DNA of 64,000 nt from Eunapius fragilis (lineage: Eukaryota > Porifera > Demospongiae > Spongillida > Spongillidae). Numbering within the stretch: position 1 is the stretch's first letter; each line of letters starts with the position of its first letter. A program made the position numbers and the translations under genes. Location of the stretch: the NCBI GenBank assembly GCA_963681505.1, contig OY811972.1, positions 13,352,898 to 13,416,897 of the forward strand, given 5' to 3'. The notes below the pieces were generated by a model that was given only the letters and a program-made list of their open reading frames with translations, was not told the DNA's origin and searched no databases. Positions 47,132 through 59,684 of this stretch are shown here, piece after piece.

Positions 47132-47750
47132 ATGTCTATATAGCTTGCTGAAATAATTACCTTTAATCAAGTTTGACGAAGATTCTCTTCTGGCGCCTGG
47201 GTATTCAAAACATTCAGCGAGCTAACATTAACAAATGGATGCCAATGTTTTAAAGTTTTATAGCGTCGCGTCAGTGTCTAACTTGGTAACAATATACGCG
47301 GCTTCGAATTGTCAAGCTCTTCTATAGCTGGGAATAATATCGTTTTGTATCTAACTTTTTCCATTGGACTTCCATTTGATAATCCCAAAAGCGCACTCAA
47401 GTGATTACAAGTTATACAATCATGTGCGTAGTGATGCTGTTATAGGTATTATAGAAGTGTAGGTGTAATTGTTAGATGTCTGGACTTAAAGCAGCCAGAC
47501 TGTATGTCCCTCATTGTAGGAGCATCTAGAAGTATCTTCGCACTGATGGACCGGCACTATTAAAAGCTGTGACAGGCAGAAGCGTTGTGGGAACTTGGCA
47601 AGCAGTCAGTGGTTGCATGCTGAGTGTGTGCTTTGTGTTGTGTGTCTACCGCTGTGATTTGGCTATTTGAGAATCTCTACAACTAGGAAGTTCTGGCGCA
47701 GCGCGTGCGTGGCCACAGTCTATACCATAGTTACTACAATGAGAATATGA

Positions 47751-47756
47751 AATAAA
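47751..47756 (+). terminator. candidate poly(A) signal, unit 1 + strand gene
   Basis: AATAAA in TATGAAATAAATTTAAG, conserved at 56375-56380 in unit 2, ~620 bp after the conserved exon's stop. Tentative. Confidence 0.3.
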
Positions 47757-48090
47757 TTTAAGAATTTCCAGGAATGTCTGAAGTTCAGAGAAGTGCAATG
47801 ACAGCATTATATTAACTATTTCATGCTTTGAACATACTTAAATAGATCAAGTCTCTAACTCAATATCTGCATGACTTGATTTTTTTTTTTGTTGTCTCAT
47901 ATATGTGCATGTTGGACTGACACATTAGTCTCAGTAGTTGTCTCAGAAATATGTATCATGCAGTATGTATGAATTAGTGAATACATCAATATTGCAATGA
48001 ATAATGGCATAATACAATGTGAAATTCACCGCCCCCACCCAAAAAAAATTATTTTTTTTTAATTACTACTTTAAGAACATTCATATTTGG

Positions 48091-51000
48091 TTATTTTGTC
48101 CAGCAAGTCCTTTGCATTGGAGTAATGTTTCTGCATGCATTGCAGTCCTCCATGAATGACTCGTGTTCCTCTGTTTGAAGTATTGTGTGACTAACATTGT
48201 GACTCTCACGTAGAAGTGTAGTGGCCTCATGGAGAACAGCTTGAGGATATGCTCCAGTGTCTGTAAAGTGACATGTGCCCAATTGACACAAAGCCAAAAA
48301 AATGTGATAAAATGTGTGACATATACTTGGCCTACAATATATCTCTCTGTCTGTTAATAGAATTAATCATTTTAATAATGCTGGCTAAAATAATCAATTT
48401 TTTTTTATAATTACATGTTATAAACTATCAACCTCATACACCTCATGCCAGCATGCAGCTACACCTCATGCCAGCATGCAGTTACACCTCATGCAGCATG
48501 CAGTTACACCTCATCAGTTACACCTCAAGCAGCATGCAGTTACACCTCATCAGTTACACCTCATGCAGAATGCAGTTACACCTCATGCAGCATGCATTTA
48601 CACCTCATCAGTTACACCTCATGTGGCATGCAGTTACACCTCATCAGTTACACCTCATGCAGCATGAAGTTACACCTCATGCAGCATGAAGTTACACCTC
48701 ATGCAGCATGCAGTTACACCTCATGCAGCATGAAGTTACACCTCATGCCAGCATGCAGTTACACCTCATGCAGCATGCAGTTACACCTCATCAGTTACAC
48801 CTCAAGCAGCATGCAGCTACACCTCATCAGTTACACCTCATGCAGAATGCAGTTACACCTCATGCAGCATGCATTTACACCTCATCAGTTACACCTCATG
48901 TGGCATGCAGTTACACCTCATCAGTTACACCTCATGCAGCATGAAGTTACACCTCATGCAGCATGAAGTTACACCTCATGCAGCATGCAGTTACACCTCA
49001 TGCAGCATGAAGTTACACCTCATGCCAGCATGCAGTTACACCTCATGCAGCATGCAGTTACGCCTCATGCAGCATGCAGTTACACCTCATCAGCTACACT
49101 TCATGCAGCATGAAGTTACACCTCATGCAGCATGAAGTTACACCTCATGCAGCATGAAGTTACACCTCATGCAGCATGAAGTTACACCTCATGCAGCATG
49201 AAGTTACACCTCATGCAGCATGCAGTTACACCTCATGCAGCATGCAGTTACACCTCATGCAGCATGAAGTTACACCTCATGCCAGCATCCAGTTACACTT
49301 CATGCAGCATGAAGTTACACCTCATGCAGCATGAAGTTACACCTCATGCAGCATGCAGTTACACCTCATGCCAGCATGCAGTTACACCTCATGCAGCATG
49401 AAGTTACACCTCATGCAGCATGAAGTTACACCTCATGCAGCATGAAGTTACACCTCATGCAGCATGAAGTTACACCTCATGCAGCATGAAGTTACACCTT
49501 GCAGCATGAAGTTACACCTCATGCAGCATGAAGTTACACCTCATGCAGCATGCAGTTACACCTCATGCAGCATGCAGTTACACCTCATGCCAGCATGCAG
49601 TTACACCTCATGCAGCATGAAGTTACACCACATGCACCATGAAGTTACACCTCATGCACCATGAAGTTACACCTCATGCAGCATGGTTACACCTCATGCA
49701 GACCTACTTCATCCAGCATGCGTGGCCTTAATCAGAAAATATCAAAAAGCACTTTAAATAGCATTAATACCTCACTTGTTAATTATACTTTATTCAAAAA
49801 TGTCTAATACAATTTCTCCCTCCCCCCTCCTCCCCCCTCCTCCCACTCCTCCCACTTCACCAACACATACCTAAAACAAGATGCACTGCTACGGCTGTCT
49901 TGTTCAATGTAAGGGACCATATGCTGAGGTTGTGTATGCTCTTAACACCTCTAACAGCTAACAGCCCATTCCTGATGTCGTCATAGTCCACATCCATGGG
50001 TGTGCCTGATGTATGTCGGTGCAATACAGTTCTTAAAAACAATCGGTGGAAGGGCAGTGTACACACTTATACTGACAGTGAATGTCATTAGTATAGTACA
50101 TGATGCACCTATTAGTGAACCAGACGCACCTTCCATCAGCACCAGAACAGCGTCTCTCAAGATATTGACGGTAGAAAACAAGACAAGGACCGAGAACAGA
50201 AATGTACAGGCAGGATCTGCCAATTTCCACTCTGGCTGTAGCAAGAGTAAAAGCAAAATGATACCATCTCTGGGGATATGGTTTCAGCATGCATGCTAGT
50301 TACCAATTATGCACATGTATGAAACCCCCACCCCCACCCCTCCACCCCCCAAATAATTACAATAAATTATAGTACAATATAAATAATGCTGCTGTAATTA
50401 TCTGTATTCTAAAAATAAGAATAATAACGAATCAAATTCTAACCTTGAATTTTATAATGAAAGCAGCCAGGACCACGCCCACACTTTGAACCATATCCCC
50501 TAACACGTGCAGCATGGCGGCCCGGAGGTTAATGTTCTCTCCAGACCCCGCACCATTTCCGTGGTGCTTTTTTTCCTCTACCCCGCCGTCAGAGATGGCT
50601 AATTTCTTCTCATCGTCCGGAACCTTCGACACGCTGGCGTTACCTCTCTCTGCGTCATGCAGCTTGCGTGCCTTCGCCTGTTCCTTTTCGTCGTCATTCT
50701 CATTGTGAAGAACGGAGCACATTCTAAGTGGAGAACATTGCGTGCAGGTAATTCTAATAATATAGTACAAATCAATTTTGATTTTACAGATGACCTGCGC
50801 AGTAAGTAATAACTTTATTCACAGCAAAAACTGATTGATGCATGTCACTAGAAATTGTGAATAGGAGGGCACTTGATCTAGTGCACTAGATCAAGTGCCC
50901 TCTTCAAAATTTCTAGTGACATGCGTCAATCAGTTTTTGCTGTGTTTACTCAATCTGACACCTGTGATTTTACCGGCGATTTAAATTCAACTAATGTATA

Positions 51001-54000
51001 AAATCAAGTAATAGACCTTTTTCCGCTGACGCCACAAATTGCTTGACTCAGTCATGTATAACATAAGTCTTCAGTTTTATAGAAACATCACCATGATATA
51101 GAAAAATGGCAACTACAAGATGAATGCCTAGCTATATTCCAAAATAAAGTACCTTCGCCAGTTACAGTGCAGATGTTACAGCGCTCAGGATGTTAACCCC
51201 CTAAAATTGAAAAACACGCCGCCAGTAATTTCCGCAATGCTTCGTTGTTCAGAAATCCCTTACAAAACTCCATTGAAATGCAACAACAATGAAACGTGTG
51301 ATAATTTACTTAATAATGAAACTTTGAAAGGAAAATCATGTAGGAGCTACATGTATGATGGTGAAGTAATTCTATTTTTAAAGTTGACCCCGCGCTAATT
51401 CATGTTTGGCGTCTGTGATTGAAGCCTGGAACTGCAATGCCATGCATACAAATGTGCGCACATGCATATCATCCACTATGCAACAATAGAATGAGGCTGG
51501 TTGATTTATCCTTGATCCTTTGCCCCGAACAGAATTTGTTTAATCTTATACTTCTGCATGCATGCATGCATGCTGGTGCACCGGTTAATAAATTTTACGC
51601 TAACCAGATAATGTAAGTTCATGAAACATACACCATGATGCGAATGATCAATAATGAACTGTGGGAGCCAAATGATCGCTGGGAAAGGTGCAATAACTTG
51701 GCACAACACATCTATATCAGACATAGTAAAATTTACCAACACAACTAAAAAGAAAGATGACGACTGTTACGAAAAGTTAGGGTGGTCTTGTACCCTTGGA
51801 GGGGAATCTTGTGACAGAGATGTAACCAGCACGAGTTTAACTATCCATATAGAAGTGGTGGGGTATTATTGCTGATAGCACTTATCGTTCGAAAATAGCC
51901 TTTTTAACTACACATTATTTGAAACCTTATCATTTTTGCGTGCATACAATTATGCCATATTGATTGGCCAAGAAATGAAAGTAACGCGTTTGAAAGAGAA
52001 TATCGATCACATTTGTTATTACTGATATGAAATTAATTAGCTCATTTGATACTATTATTCAAAAACGTTGCGTTCATTTGTGGACACTCGTATAAATAAT
52101 AATACTCACAGAACGTTGAGGAACACCCCCGCACAGGATATGATGAGCATGACGTCAGCGTTAATCTCGTAATCCGTGTTGATCACTCGCAGTATGGCTT
52201 CGTAAACCAGCACCCCTGTGAGCACCCATATGAGTAGTACGGAGATAATAGCTCCTATGACCTCTGCATGGTGGTTGTATATTTGTACATTAGCGGTTAG
52301 GGGGGAGAGATGAGAATAATGCTTTTAAAAATGCTTTCATCGATATACATATCGCGTTAGCTTTCTACATGCATCGCAAGTATGGAACTTCAGGTAATCA
52401 ATTTCAATAGTTATGAATAGATTGACTGCTGCTACTCACATATCTAGAATGAATCATTTCTAAATGTTCTAATTGGCAAATAATCCAATCACACAAAGGG
52501 AGACAAAATTCCATTTAGAAAATTCTTACCTTCGTCTGAATATATATTTGAAGATAAAGGTATTGGTGGTTGATTGCTAATTTTGATGTGTATAATTTTT
52601 TTTCTTGCACTTTTATAATAACACAGCGCTTGTTTCAGAATGACTAAATGCTTACGTATTATTTTACGGGCCAACAACAAATAAATATTATTGGAATGCA
52701 GGAGAAAATTGAATATTCGTAATAGTTCAAACGTAGTAGCAACTTTTTAAATATGAAAAACATATTCCTAGCTCTATTATGGTACCCTGAGGCAAAAAGT
52801 AATAATACTAAATGTATATACTTATACACTGGATTGCAAAAAAAAAACTATCATTGCCATGCAATGCATTTCACAATAATGGTTGCAACACATTCTAATC
52901 TGAAGACTATATTGATTTCATTCTGCAGCATTTCGGATGCTGCAGCCGAATGGTATTGATGCAGCAATTTACAATAAAATTAATTTATTCTTGAACACTC
53001 ACAAGTTAACACGACACATGGCGTGCTAAATGCGTGCATTACTAAGCTTCATTGTTATTATAACCATGTTTCATACAGCGAAAACACTTTTATATTAGTT
53101 AAAACCATTGTCAGCAATGCACTGCTTTGATTTTTTTTTTTAGCGAGTTGGTAATCTAAATAGCTTAATAAATTTAAATCAGCTGTCTCAATCATATAGC
53201 AGTTTACAACTACACTTTAAGACAACGCCAAAACTGATATCTGGAGGGCGAGCTATAATGTGATCCTTACGTAAGGTTACGTAGTGACAAAATTAAAGGA
53301 TACAGACTATAACAGATGAGTTAACAATATATGGGACAGTGTCCAGCAGAATCACCCTTCTGGCTAGTTTTTCAAGTTTTCAAATTTTTTGATTTTCCTT
53401 GAACACCCATGAGCTTCTGTCAAATGGTCCTTACGCATCCTAAATCGGACTATCCATCACAAAGTTATTTGGCACTGAATTTATAATTAGCCATACATTT
53501 CAATGCGAGCGTTACTTTTCTTTTGCTTATTCTGGAAATTTTGAAAAAGTACCGTAAGGGTGATTTAGCTGGACACTGTCCCATATATGTATAGCTAAAG
53601 CGAGTGCCAAAAATTTTATACGTTTTTTTTAAATAGGATGCACAGCAATATAATTATTTCTTACTTACTGTGCACTGATACAAAACCATATACGCTCGTA
53701 CGTATATACCTGCTCTATGCCACCCGAAAGACAGCCTCTTCGTAGCGGGGCGCGCCGCTAACCATATTGCAAATAGGCTGACTAGAAAACCCGCCAAATC
53801 GGACATCATGTGAGCCGCGTCTGTAAGTATAGCCAGGCTGTTGGAGAAGTATCCGCCTGTAGAATGAATAAACATTTCAGTGGGAGGATCCTCGGGTCAC
53901 GCAACACCCCTCCGCGGTGGAAATTATCCATTGACCAGTGTCCAAACTGGATACACGAGCCTGGCACTGTACCAAACGTATATAAACATAACTTCCATAC

Positions 54001-54300
54001 AGTGCCATGCAGGTGCAGGTCACATTGCATGGTGTATGTGTATTGCAATATAACATGCATGCGTGCATGCACTTTATAATGTATGCAAACAAGCTAGTCT
54101 TAAGCACACGAATTAACCTAAATGCGCCCCACCACATGCGCCTAAAGCAAGCACACCGTCATTTTATAAATACGCACCTAACATTTCTGCAAGCATGAAT
54201 ATGAAAGAAAGGACGGCCGCTATGATGAGTTTGTTTCTTGCCCGCTTTCGTACTCCGCTTTCTTCTCGAGGATGGCAGCGGCATACAGGATCATTCCTCG
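48091..54300 (-). CDS. ZnT/SLC30 zinc exporter (copy 2)
   Basis: Tandem paralogue of the gene at 30353-40579, with the same seven exons and identical lengths and phases for the first six: 54300-54178, 53856-53710, 52263-52110, 50753-50444, 50235-50130, 50005-49871, 48260-48091. Ligand motifs TDAAHMMSD and HVLGD are intact, and the reading frame is open throughout. Differences include GFLV for GFLI and RLSFGW for RLPFGW in exon 2, several changes in the exon-4 loop (NENDDEKEQAKARKLHDAER), KLAD for KFAD in exon 5, and AVAVHL for AVAAHL in exon 6. The stop TGA of copy 1 is TGC here, so the protein runs four residues longer (…QRTCWTK). Introns are short, so this copy looks the more compact and probably the easier to transcribe. 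The start-codon exon is again not identified. Confidence 0.9.
48432..49700. repeat. 22-bp minisatellite in ZnT intron (unit 2)
   Basis: Same unit as at 30685 but about 1.27 kb against 0.79 kb. A ~250-bp block of variant order (starting GTTACACCTCATCAGTTACA) is itself repeated within the array, showing higher-order duplication. Confidence 0.95.
50820..50944. repeat. 125-bp fold-back MITE (unit 2 only)
   Basis: CACAGCAAAAACTGATTGAT... to its complement, arms ~58 nt, centre GATCTAGTGCACTAGATC. Unit 1 reads CTTTATTTACTC at this site. The insertion duplicates at most TT. Confidence 0.88.
53327..53588. mobile_element. MITE, second copy of 11184 family (unit 2 only)
   Basis: ATATATGGGACAGTGTCCAG ... 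GGACACTGTCCCATATAT. Unit 1 has AACAATATACATGTATAGC uninterrupted, so it inserted into an ATAT-rich site after the duplication. Confidence 0.88.
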
Positions 54301-55439
54301 CTATTTCGTTCTATGTATAGTTGTGAATTTTATTTTTGGGGGAAGGGGGGGTGGGGGGGGCGGGAGGAATTCACTTGCAAATGCAATTTACATTTAATAA
54401 TAAGTACGTGGACATGCATGCAATAGATTTCTCGCACGCATATAATGTACGAAAGCACCTTTATAGATACGTGAACTTCGCCATGGCCATCTATTTGATT
54501 GGTTGCGTGCTTATATACTTCACTAGTGAGCAACCCTTCAGCACATGCATGGTTAGGAGGGGTACAATGATACACACACACTCTCTCCGCCACAACATCT
54601 TAGTCCGGAAAAAATTCTTGTAGCACGCCTAACATAACCATAACGGGTTGTTTTAGGTCCTGTATAAACAGTATAAGTTTAGGACCTAATCCATGAAGGC
54701 CTAAACCATGGTTTAGGTCCTAAATTATGGTATTGTTAACAAAGCAATACCATGCAACTGCAATGCCTAATAATACACATGCATTTAGTATTACTTATTA
54801 GACAAATATAATATATAACTATAGCTACAAAACATCGCCTGTGAGGATTATAGGTTGGACGAGCATGTTATGTTGATGCGTACTCGCCCATATATGGACA
54901 TAGCTTGGCTTAGGTCCTAAACCGTACATAGTTTTTAGGCCGGGCCTATAAGCCATAGTTTAGGACCTGAATCTTATAGGACCTAAACACTTGTCATCTT
55001 CGGCGGACTACTAAAAGTTCACAATCCGGACTCAGATATATTTCCGGATTACTGTTGAGACGCTCTCATCGGTGTACTTAATTTGACATATAACGCATAA
55101 TCATTCTATAGGCCTAGCTATTTCAGAGTGGAATATAGCTACCGTATGTAACATAAATACATAATCAGCGCTGCATGAATGCGCTTAATAGTTAACACAC
55201 GCTTAGACTCTCACATGAACGGCGCCACTCGGAGCGATCGTTGATCCGTACAAATGTGTCGAAATGCCTGCATGAGAAAAAAAGATTCAAATCATGCATG
55301 TAACATGTACCCCCCCCCCCCTCCCCGCCCCCACTAACACGTGCGCGTACAGTACACAGCTGTCAAATATTTATATACTCCGTTAAAATGAGGTTGCTAT
55401 TGTGCATCACTTAGTCCTCATGGAAGGGCGGCTGCGGCC

Positions 55440-55745
55440 ATGCAAGCACGCATATATTTACACGGACTCATTGGCTTACCGGTTGGACAATTGGCTTCCG
55501 TGGGGAATTTCGTCTCCCCGCGTGTCAATCCTGCAGTCAGCAACTGGTCATTCGAAACTCTCAGAGGCAGTTCGTATCCCTGCTCCATCGGGGGCTATCT
55601 GCTGTTTAATAGTGCATGCGTACACTGGGTCCACGTACTTATTGGTCCACGATTCCATCGACATGCAGCTCATGATATCCGGTGTACCGCTGGCCAATAT
55701 AAATCGTGCAATGTTGGCGCGGTCCAACATCCGCTATTCTCATAA
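55440..55745 (+). CDS. conserved exon or small ORF of unknown function (unit 2)
   Basis: Paralogue of 46862-47131. An ATG at 55440 (MQARIYLHGLIGLPVG) gives 101 residues to TAA. There are two Cys pairs (SYPCSIGGY, NSACVHW, DIRCTAG, KSCNVG), no signal peptide and no recognised domain. A larger overlapping frame has more differences at non-silent positions and is less likely. AATAAA follows at 56375. Confidence 0.4.
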   Translation: MQARIYLHGLIGLPVGQLASVGNFVSPRVNPAVSNWSFETLRGSSYPCSIGGYLLFNSACVHWVHVLIGPRFHRHAAHDIRCTAGQYKSCNVGAVQHPLFS

Positions 55746-56474
55746 ATGTCTATATAGCTTGCTGAAATCATTACCTTTAATCAAGTGTGACGAAGAATAT
55801 CTTCTGGCGCCTGGGTATTCAAAACATTCAGCGAGCTAACATTAACAAATGGATGCCAATGTTTTAAAGGTTTATAGCGTCGCGTCAGTGTCTAACTTGG
55901 TAACTATACGCGGCTTCAAATTGTCAAGGAAGAGCTCTTCTATAGCTTGGAATAATATCGTTTTGTATCTAACTTTTTCCATTGGACTTCCATTTGATAA
56001 TCCCAAAAGCGCACTCAAGTGATTACAAGTTATACAATCATGAGCGTAGTGATTGCTGTTATAGGTATTATAGAAGTGTAGGTGTAATTGTTAGATGTCT
56101 GGACTTAAAGCAGCCAGACTGTATGTCCCTGATTGTAGGAGCATCTAGAAGTATCTTCGCACGTGATGAACCGGCACCATTAAAAGTTAGCTGTGACAGG
56201 CAGAAGCGTTGTGGGAACTTGGCAAGCAGTCAGTGGTTGCATGCTGAGTGTGTGCTTTGTGTTGTGTGTCTACCGCTGTGATTTGGCTATTTGAGAATCT
56301 CTACAACTCGGAAGTTCTGGCGCAGCGCGTGCGTGGCCACAGTCTCAACCATAGTTACTACAATGAGAATATGAAATAAATTTAAGAATTTCCAGGAATG
56401 TCTGAAGTTCAGAGAAGTACAATGACAACATTATATTAACTATTTCATACTTTGAACATCGTTAAATAGATCAA

Positions 56475-57718
56475 GACTAATGACCTCCATCTATATAACG
56501 GACATGTCAATTCTATGAAACGTTTAACCATAGATATTGGAATTACTGGATTGTCAACGCCCGTGAAATATATGTGCGCGACACAGTCACGTGACAAACT
56601 TATTTATGGCTGAATAATATTGAGAGCGGCATTAAAAGCTATACTGGAAGATCCCTTGCTCCAGGGAACGCCTTTGCGATCGAAGAAGCTTTAAATGAGG
56701 TGAAAAAAGTTTTACGTTCTATACAGGAACATGGTAGTGAATTTGAAATTTTTGCTATTTGAATGTGACTGATGAGTCAGAGAGCGTTTCGTTCTTCTTG
56801 GCATTCTGCCAAGACGGAACTTCTTTCCAGCCATCCAATCACTTCACGACACACAGCACATATGACCAAGCAGGAAAAACATTAGTTTTAATACTACAAA
56901 TCGTTCCGGCTTAATTCCAATATCTGTATGGTTTAACCATCATTACTTATAAGAAAACTGAGGAAGATGGGGAGAATGATACAATATGGTCCACTAGGAC
57001 AAAATTTTTCTGCATGGTGACCTTTATTTTAGTGGACATTTTTATCTGTTTTTATACAATTGCAATGAACAATGCAATAGTACTAGTAGTGCAATCTGTT
57101 TAATTACTGTCTTTATTAAATCATGCACGCATAAAATGTGAATCACCCTCTGCGTTGTTGCCAGAGAGTTATTGACTAAGCCGGGCCTCAGTTCCGACAT
57201 CCAGCACATTGCATTAGGAAGAAATGTCCGATTCCTCATCAGCATGCAATGAAATTTCGTTGTAAATCATTCTCTAACTTCACACCAATGTAAGCTGTCT
57301 TCCCTAAGCAATTTTTTGTTTAATATAAAATAATAAGTAAATACAACCTTCCTCTTAATAATTCATTTGATTGTATTCAGAAGTAATTACAAGTGCTATT
57401 ATGAGGAGGGGTCATTGTGACATCTACATGTATATCAGCTTCCTGTTTCCATATACAATTCCACTTTTAATTGCATAACAAATTTAAGTTACTTTTCATT
57501 TTCCATTTCATTATACCCATATTACTGTGGCAACCATAACCCATGTGACTTGCAATATGAATTGCAACCTTACAAATGGGGTAACACTCAATTGGATTGA
57601 ACTTGACAAGTGCAAGCCAACACAAAAATCAATTGCAAAGACACACATGACTTTACAATTGTATAACCACACACCATAGACATGTACACACATGCAAAAT
57701 AGAAAGAAACCTGTTTTA
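56475..57718. other. spacer between duplication and ZIP gene
   Basis: Single-copy AT-rich DNA, the 3' flank of the ZIP gene on the - strand. No gene or repeat recognised. Confidence 0.5.
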
Positions 57719-59548
57719 TTATATTGGAAAAGCATTTGTAAGATTGCTGTTGCTAAACAGTGATTCGATTTTATCCCTGTAGTGTGCAGGAACATAGAGG
57801 ACGCCGAAGGAGAAGAGGAATCCAATATGGGTCATGACAAACGCCAGCAGACGTCCCTCGTGCACACTCACCAATTCTGGGACCTTAATGGAGGAAGACG
57901 ACATGCACATGCGTCAAACTTGGCTAAAAATCATGCCCTTAACTTTCAAGTTTCGTAGTGATGTAGTTTAAACTAAATGAAGTAAAAAGGCAAAAGTCTA
58001 GCCCCCTCCAAAACACGTACACAAGGGATGGATGTCACAGGGACATAATTGAAGCAAACATCATTCTTGTCAGATGCATGAACATGAATATAATTTTAAG
58101 CTTTGAAAACTAATTCATATTAAAGTGCAAAGTACATGTACTGTACATGTATGCTTCCTGGATGTAAATTATCCTCTACAAATATTTAGTTCAAGTTTCA
58201 ATATTATATTATATTGTACCCACAGACAAACAAAAGGAAGACTTCAACAGTAATAGCAATTAATTCCAAGGTGGAAAAAAAATAGCATTGAGCATCCTAA
58301 TGCGTTAAAATGTTTACCTGGGAAGTTGTCACAAGAGCACACACACACACACACACACACACCCACACACACACACACACACTACTCACTAACCAAGTAC
58401 AGTACAAATAAAGATGACCCAATAAAATGCAGATTTGATATACATGCATGCATGAATAGTGCACAGACATATGTGGACATATGTATACTCAGCACACCGT
58501 ATTAGGCGGGCATACATGTACATGCATACAAGCATAGTGCACAGTACCTACAGTACGTACACATAGACATAAGTATGTACATGTATGTACATGTAGAACA
58601 TGGTATACTAACCAGGTTCACCAGGGCAATGTATGAAAACAAGCCAAACAGGACTGCCAGCACCCAGGGGTTCGCCTGTTCAAGCTGGTCTCCCAAAATG
58701 GCTCCCACAATGAGCCCGGCGCAGAATACGAGAGACGAGACAATGTTGAAGATCACAGCAACCCACCACCGAACGCCATTGTCCAAGAGAACGACAAAGT
58801 TGCCTAGAGACCAAGTGAATTAGAAATGAAATACATGTATACAGCCTGATGCACAACAACAATAACAAACAACAACAAACAACAACAAAAAAACAACAAA
58901 CAACAGATCAAACCAACCAAACTCCAGTGGTATCTCGTAGATGACAAGCATGATGGCCGTGGCAATGCCCAGGGTGATGTTCTGCGTGAGGGACACGCCC
59001 AGGGTCAGCCCATCCACAAAGTTGCGCATACCGTCACCCACGCCCACCAGCCAGGACATCGGGGTGATGTGGTGCCACGGAGGGGGAGGAGGATCAGTGC
59101 GAAGGCGAGGAAATGGGACTGGATCGACAAAGGAGCTCTGTTTCTTGAACTGCTGATCTTCAGGCACAAAGGATACCTCTGAAAGTGAGGTCTCCTCTTC
59201 CATTTGTTCGCTCCTTGCGGTCGTGTATGCGACCGATATTGAGCGGCGGCTTTTGCCCTTTTCTTCCGGTGGGGGTTTCCCTGTACCCTCCTTCGGCTGT
59301 GTGTGGGCGTCCTGGGTTTTCATAATACAATATAGTGACAAACAATGTTAAAGAGCAACTGGTCATCCCTCAATAGGGCTGTGCCTAGTACATGTATTTG
59401 GCACATAGAACAAAAAGAACACATGCGTATACATACACATGCACACATACATGTGCAGACATGCAAGCACGCATTACACACGCACAAATACATGTACAAG
59501 TAGTATACACACGTCATGTATACACAAACACACACACACACACACACG

Positions 59549-59582
<34 letters not shown>

Positions 59583-59600
59583 CACACACCCACACACACA

Positions 59601-59684
<84 letters not shown>

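Larger units (their letters stand above)
30110..47850. repeat. tandem segmental duplication, unit 1
   Basis: Co-linear with 47851-56474 in direct orientation. The units meet at AATAGATCAA/GTCTCTAACT, and unit 2 ends at the same TAGATCAA. The ZnT exons match base for base apart from scattered substitutions. Unit 1 is longer because of insertions at 33222-37919, about 41096-44450 and 44996-46822. Confidence 0.92.
47851..56474. repeat. tandem segmental duplication, unit 2
   Basis: Direct repeat of unit 1 in compact form, 8.6 kb. It has two private insertions (50820-50944 and 53327-53588) and a longer minisatellite. Confidence 0.92.

Noticed and set aside
55402-55839. 145-residue frame overlapping the conserved exon in unit 2
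   Set aside because: Differences between the units are mostly replacements in this frame but third-position in the alternative; it also lacks an ATG.
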